64,000 nucleotides of DNA from Bacillota bacterium (GTDB lineage: Bacteria > Bacillota > Clostridia > Lachnospirales > Lachnospiraceae), in assembly GCA_023409535.1 (NCBI GenBank), contig JAEYGZ010000027.1, positions 186,001 through 250,000 of the forward strand. The letters are read 5' to 3'. Shown piece by piece: positions 61,362-64,000 of the stretch. A model generated the notes under the pieces. It was given only the letters and a program-made list of their open reading frames with translations, had not been told where the DNA came from and did no database searches. The translations under genes were made by a program, and so were the position numbers. Every line of letters starts with the position of its first letter. Position 1 is the stretch's first letter.

Positions 61362-62264
61362 TTAGGCTATGGCAGTCTTTTTATTGATTCGTTCCTGTGG
61401 TATTCTCGGAATAAAATGATCCAGCTTATCCTTTAATTGGTCTGAAATTTCCATGATGGGAAGTCTGACCTCAGGAGAGTCAATCAATCCGGTCTCAGAC
61501 AGGAAGTATTTAATCGGTGCAGGATTCGGCTCTTTAAACAAAAGCGGAATAAATTCGTAGAGACGGCTCCAAACCTTTAAGGCAGCTTCCGTATCATTTG
61601 CCTTCACTTTTTGATAAACATCCACAAAGTCTTCCGTATTCATATGCGCGGAGGCAAGAATTCCGCCATGACCTCCTAGAGTCAGGGTGAGATAGAACAG
61701 CAGGTCTTCACCGGACAGAACGGAGAAATCCTTCGGAGGGTTCATAATCAGCTGCATGCTTTGCTTGATATCGCCGCAGCAATCCTTCACACCTACGATA
61801 TTCCTGATCTCGGATAATCTGAATATGGTTTCATTCTCAACATTGACACCGGTACGGTACGGAATGTTATAGATAACAATATCTAAGGGCGTCTCTTCCG
61901 CAATCGCTTTGAAATGGCTGTAGATTCCCTCCTGATTCGGCTTATTATAATAAGGACAGACAGACAGGATGCCGTTAATGTCATAATATTCGGCAATCTT
62001 GACCTTCTTAATCACCTGTGCCGTATAATTTCCGCCGATTCCTACATATACCGGAAGGCGGCGTGTATTATATTCCATGGTTTTCTCAATCATTTCTTCG
62101 AATTCATAGTCACTTAAGGTCGGAACCTCCCCGGTAGTTCCCAAGGGAATGAAGCCGCTGATCCCTTTTTCCGAATAGTGGTCAATCAGCCTTTTATAAG
62201 ATTTATAATCAATTTTATCGTTTTTAAAAGGAGTTACGATAGGTAACCAGACACCTGTAAGCAT
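61362..62264 (-). CDS. dapA: 4-hydroxy-tetrahydrodipicolinate synthase (DapA) or related aldolase
   Basis: 300 residues from ATG 62264 with AGGAGG at correct distance; the upstream in-frame ATG (62324) lacks a site and adds a non-family leader. Schiff-base Lys160 in IVGVKDCCGD, the GTTGE phosphate loop (residues 42-46) and YNIPYRTG (Tyr132, Thr and Arg of the active site). It condenses pyruvate with aspartate semialdehyde in lysine and dipicolinate synthesis, fitting a spore former. N-acetylneuraminate lyase-type relatives share the fold; the RTG motif favours DapA. Confidence 0.85.
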   Translation of the reverse strand: MLTGVWLPIVTPFKNDKIDYKSYKRLIDHYSEKGISGFIPLGTTGEVPTLSDYEFEEMIEKTMEYNTRRLPVYVGIGGNYTAQVIKKVKIAEYYDINGILSVCPYYNKPNQEGIYSHFKAIAEETPLDIVIYNIPYRTGVNVENETIFRLSEIRNIVGVKDCCGDIKQSMQLIMNPPKDFSVLSGEDLLFYLTLTLGGHGGILASAHMNTEDFVDVYQKVKANDTEAALKVWSRLYEFIPLLFKEPNPAPIKYFLSETGLIDSPEVRLPIMEISDQLKDKLDHFIPRIPQERINKKTAIA

Positions 62265-62554
62265 TTGAAATCCTCCTTGAACTAAAACTGTTTTCTGCGC
62301 CTGCAATTTAACTTTGCATGACAATACATTCTTCTAATCCTATTCTATAAAACATTATTTGAAAAGAATAGCATTATAATGCTTTGAATATTGCATATAA
62401 TGCTATATAATTTGCGCATAGGGAAAGCGGTAATTCGAATTAATGTTGTGGGAGGTATTGCTGATAAAGGCTTGAACAAAAAATCCGATCGGGCTATAAT
62501 CAGACTATAGGTATATTGCAGGAGTGAATTCTAAAGCGCAGCGGAGGTAAGCAT
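62265..62554. other. AT-rich gap between dapA and the second response regulator
   Basis: 290 bases without a gene. A palindrome TAATTCGAATTA (62431-62442) stands in the middle. TTGAAT (62384) with TATAAT (62406), 16-bp spacer, is another possible plus-strand promoter. Confidence 0.5.
62472..62500 (+). promoter_or_regulatory. Promoter of the second AraC-type response regulator
   Basis: TTGAAC, an exact 17-bp spacer and a perfect TATAAT, 54 bases before the start codon. Confidence 0.75.
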
Positions 62555-64000
62555 ATGTATCGCGTTTTAATTACAGACGATGAGCCATTGATAAGGAAAG
62601 GATTACATTTTTCGATTGATTGGAATGGACTTGGATTTGAAGTGATAGGAGAGGCGGGGAATGCGACGGCAGCCAAGAAAATCATCAGCAAATCGGAGGT
62701 TCATGTTCTTATCACCGACATTAACATGCCCGAAGAATCGGGACTGACGCTGTTGGATTGGGTAACAGCGAACTATCCGAAGATTTTAACAGTAGTGATC
62801 AGCGGTTACAGTAATTTTGAATATGCGGTAGGAGCATTGAAATATCATACGCAGGATTATATTTTAAAACCCATTAAAAAGGATAATATCATATCGTGTA
62901 TGCAGAAAATCAAAGATATTCTGGATCAGGACAGGAAGGAACAGGATCAAACCATCAAAAGCCAAAAGGCTGCAAAGAATTATTTTCTTCAGAAGCTGCT
63001 GTATAATACCTATGTAAGCACCGAGGAGTACAATGAGACCTGCAGCCGGCTGGAGATCTTTGCCTCTCACAGGAAATATGCGGTACTTGTAATAAAACTC
63101 AGAGATGACGGGAAGACGGAGGTATCGCTCGATAAATTATATTCCTTATATCAAAATGATGAATTGGAAAAATGTGAGGTATTTGTTATTCCGGAAGCTG
63201 ATCTGGATGAAATTAACAGGCTGCTTGAGATTAGTAAAAATCAGGATACAGGGATGAAATACAGCATAGGCAGCCGCCAGACGGCGGATAATCTGTTTGT
63301 CTCCTTTCAAAATGCGCTATCAAGACTATCGGACGAAAAAGAATTAGGCACCAATTTATTTTTCGGTATTCATAAGGAACACCGCTTCTTAAAGGAACTG
63401 ATTGACAATATTGAAATCAGTGCCTACACCCAGGTGGACAACCTGGTTAACCTCAAATTCAGTACTTTCACAGACGTAAGAACAGCGAAACAATGGTGTA
63501 TATGGATGATGGACCAGTTGGAGGAGTATTTCAATAATTCCAGATTGGTGGGAAAATATGAGCAGGCAGTAAAAAACTATGAGTGTACGGAAGAAAACAG
63601 GACTGATATCGATGCCTTCCAGGATATATTCCATGCATATATGAAAAAAGTGTATATGACCTTTGAAGAAAGCAGCAGTAATAGCCATAGACAGCTGATA
63701 GAAAAGGTCAGACGGATTACGAACAGTGAATATCCGAAGAAATCATTTTCCTTAACAGTATTGGCTAATAGGATGGATATCAGCTATGGATATCTGAGTA
63801 CACAGATTAAACAGATCACGGGAATCAGCTTTACAGATTATCTGCTTTCCGTGAGAATGCAAAAAGCCGCGGATTTACTGATAGAAGACCGGTTGAAGCA
63901 ATATGAAATTGCAGAGAAAGTGGGCTATGGAAGCTCACGCTATTTTGCAGAGACCTTTAAAAAGTATTATCATGTTTCCCCAAGTGAATATAAAAATGCC
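62555..64000 (+). CDS. YesN-type response regulator with AraC domain, 3' end outside window
   Basis: 482 residues are visible from ATG 62555 (GGAGG eight bases upstream), and the frame is open at the window end. The receiver has DDE (8-10), phospho-acceptor Asp55 in VLITDINMP and Lys in YILKPIK. A middle region of about 280 residues precedes the AraC helix-turn-helix pair (LTVLANRMDISYGYLSTQIK, then YEIAEKVGYGSSRYFAETF). The last visible residues (HVSPSEYKNA) lie near the family C-terminus, so little is missing. Its kinase is not in the window. Likely regulates carbohydrate genes to the right. Confidence 0.9.
   Translation, partial: MYRVLITDDEPLIRKGLHFSIDWNGLGFEVIGEAGNATAAKKIISKSEVHVLITDINMPEESGLTLLDWVTANYPKILTVVISGYSNFEYAVGALKYHTQDYILKPIKKDNIISCMQKIKDILDQDRKEQDQTIKSQKAAKNYFLQKLLYNTYVSTEEYNETCSRLEIFASHRKYAVLVIKLRDDGKTEVSLDKLYSLYQNDELEKCEVFVIPEADLDEINRLLEISKNQDTGMKYSIGSRQTADNLFVSFQNALSRLSDEKELGTNLFFGIHKEHRFLKELIDNIEISAYTQVDNLVNLKFSTFTDVRTAKQWCIWMMDQLEEYFNNSRLVGKYEQAVKNYECTEENRTDIDAFQDIFHAYMKKVYMTFEESSSNSHRQLIEKVRRITNSEYPKKSFSLTVLANRMDISYGYLSTQIKQITGISFTDYLLSVRMQKAADLLIEDRLKQYEIAEKVGYGSSRYFAETFKKYYHVSPSEYKNA

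Noticed and set aside
1..64000. tRNA, rRNA, transposase, prophage and toxin-antitoxin genes
   Set aside because: I looked for these on both strands and found none with recognisable sequence or structure.

Overview
The window reads as chromosomal DNA of a spore-forming, plant-polysaccharide-degrading clostridium. It most resembles the Lachnospiraceae (Lachnoclostridium/Anaerocolumna-like); this is an inference from gene content and no database was searched. Pointers are a YaaH-type LysM/GH18 spore cortex protein at the left edge, YesM/YesN two-component pairs, LplB/YtcP-type sugar permeases, GH67/GH3/UxuA xylan genes, clostridial FeoA/FeoB with DUF3793 and DUF2325, AT-rich promoters and strong AGGAGG ribosome binding sites. 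I see no rRNA, tRNA, CRISPR array, insertion sequence or prophage gene.

Layout. 1-2050: a partial LysM/GH18 gene and a GDT1-type manganese exporter gene behind a yybP-ykoY (Mn2+) riboswitch, both on the minus strand. 2200-5860: a heterodimeric ABC exporter. 6000-26530: a carbohydrate locus with a YesM-type kinase, AraC-type response regulator, chemoreceptor, LacI repressor, three hydrolases of different folds, an ABC sugar importer, a P-loop kinase next to a GH13_18-type phosphorylase, a small unknown protein, a PQQ-type sugar dehydrogenase gene interrupted by an amber codon, and a divergent MFS transporter. 26820-32690: UbiD, UbiA, a NitT/TauT-type ABC importer and UbiX in one operon, which looks like uptake, prenylation and decarboxylation of an aromatic (quinone) precursor. 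32750-34350: DUF3793, flavodoxin, DUF2325. 34430-38224: TetR, DUF4097 lipoprotein, VTT membrane protein, condensation-type acyltransferase, 32-residue membrane peptide. 38280-43660: FeoA/FeoB, MFS transporter, ROK regulator, and an MntR/DtxR-type metal repressor on the opposite strand. 43860-49190: an L,D-transpeptidase, beta and gamma subunits of a Na+-pumping decarboxylase, and GTP-type PEP carboxykinase. 49310-56680: a glucuronoxylan operon (mannonate dehydratase, GH3 xylosidase, GH67 alpha-glucuronidase, SGNH acetylesterase). 56770-64000: a secreted Fn3/propeller protein, a polysaccharide deacetylase, a hairpin-repeat region, a GNAT-HAD fusion, DapA, and the start of a second AraC-type response regulator.

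How the genes fit together. The GH67 operon would free glucuronate and xylose from branched xylo-oligosaccharides, and UxuA serves glucuronate breakdown. That operon has no transporter of its own; the LplB/YtcP-like importer about 30 kb upstream is a candidate. The feoAB and DUF3793-flavodoxin-DUF2325 units carry the same 20-bp operator architecture (AAGTTA-N8-TAACTT), so they are probably one metal regulon, and the MntR/DtxR-like gene nearby is the natural candidate regulator. The TetR gene and the lipoprotein gene after it share a second repeated operator. The UbiD/UbiA/ABC/UbiX operon and the TetR-DUF4097-VTT-acyltransferase cluster are the parts most likely to hold undescribed biology.
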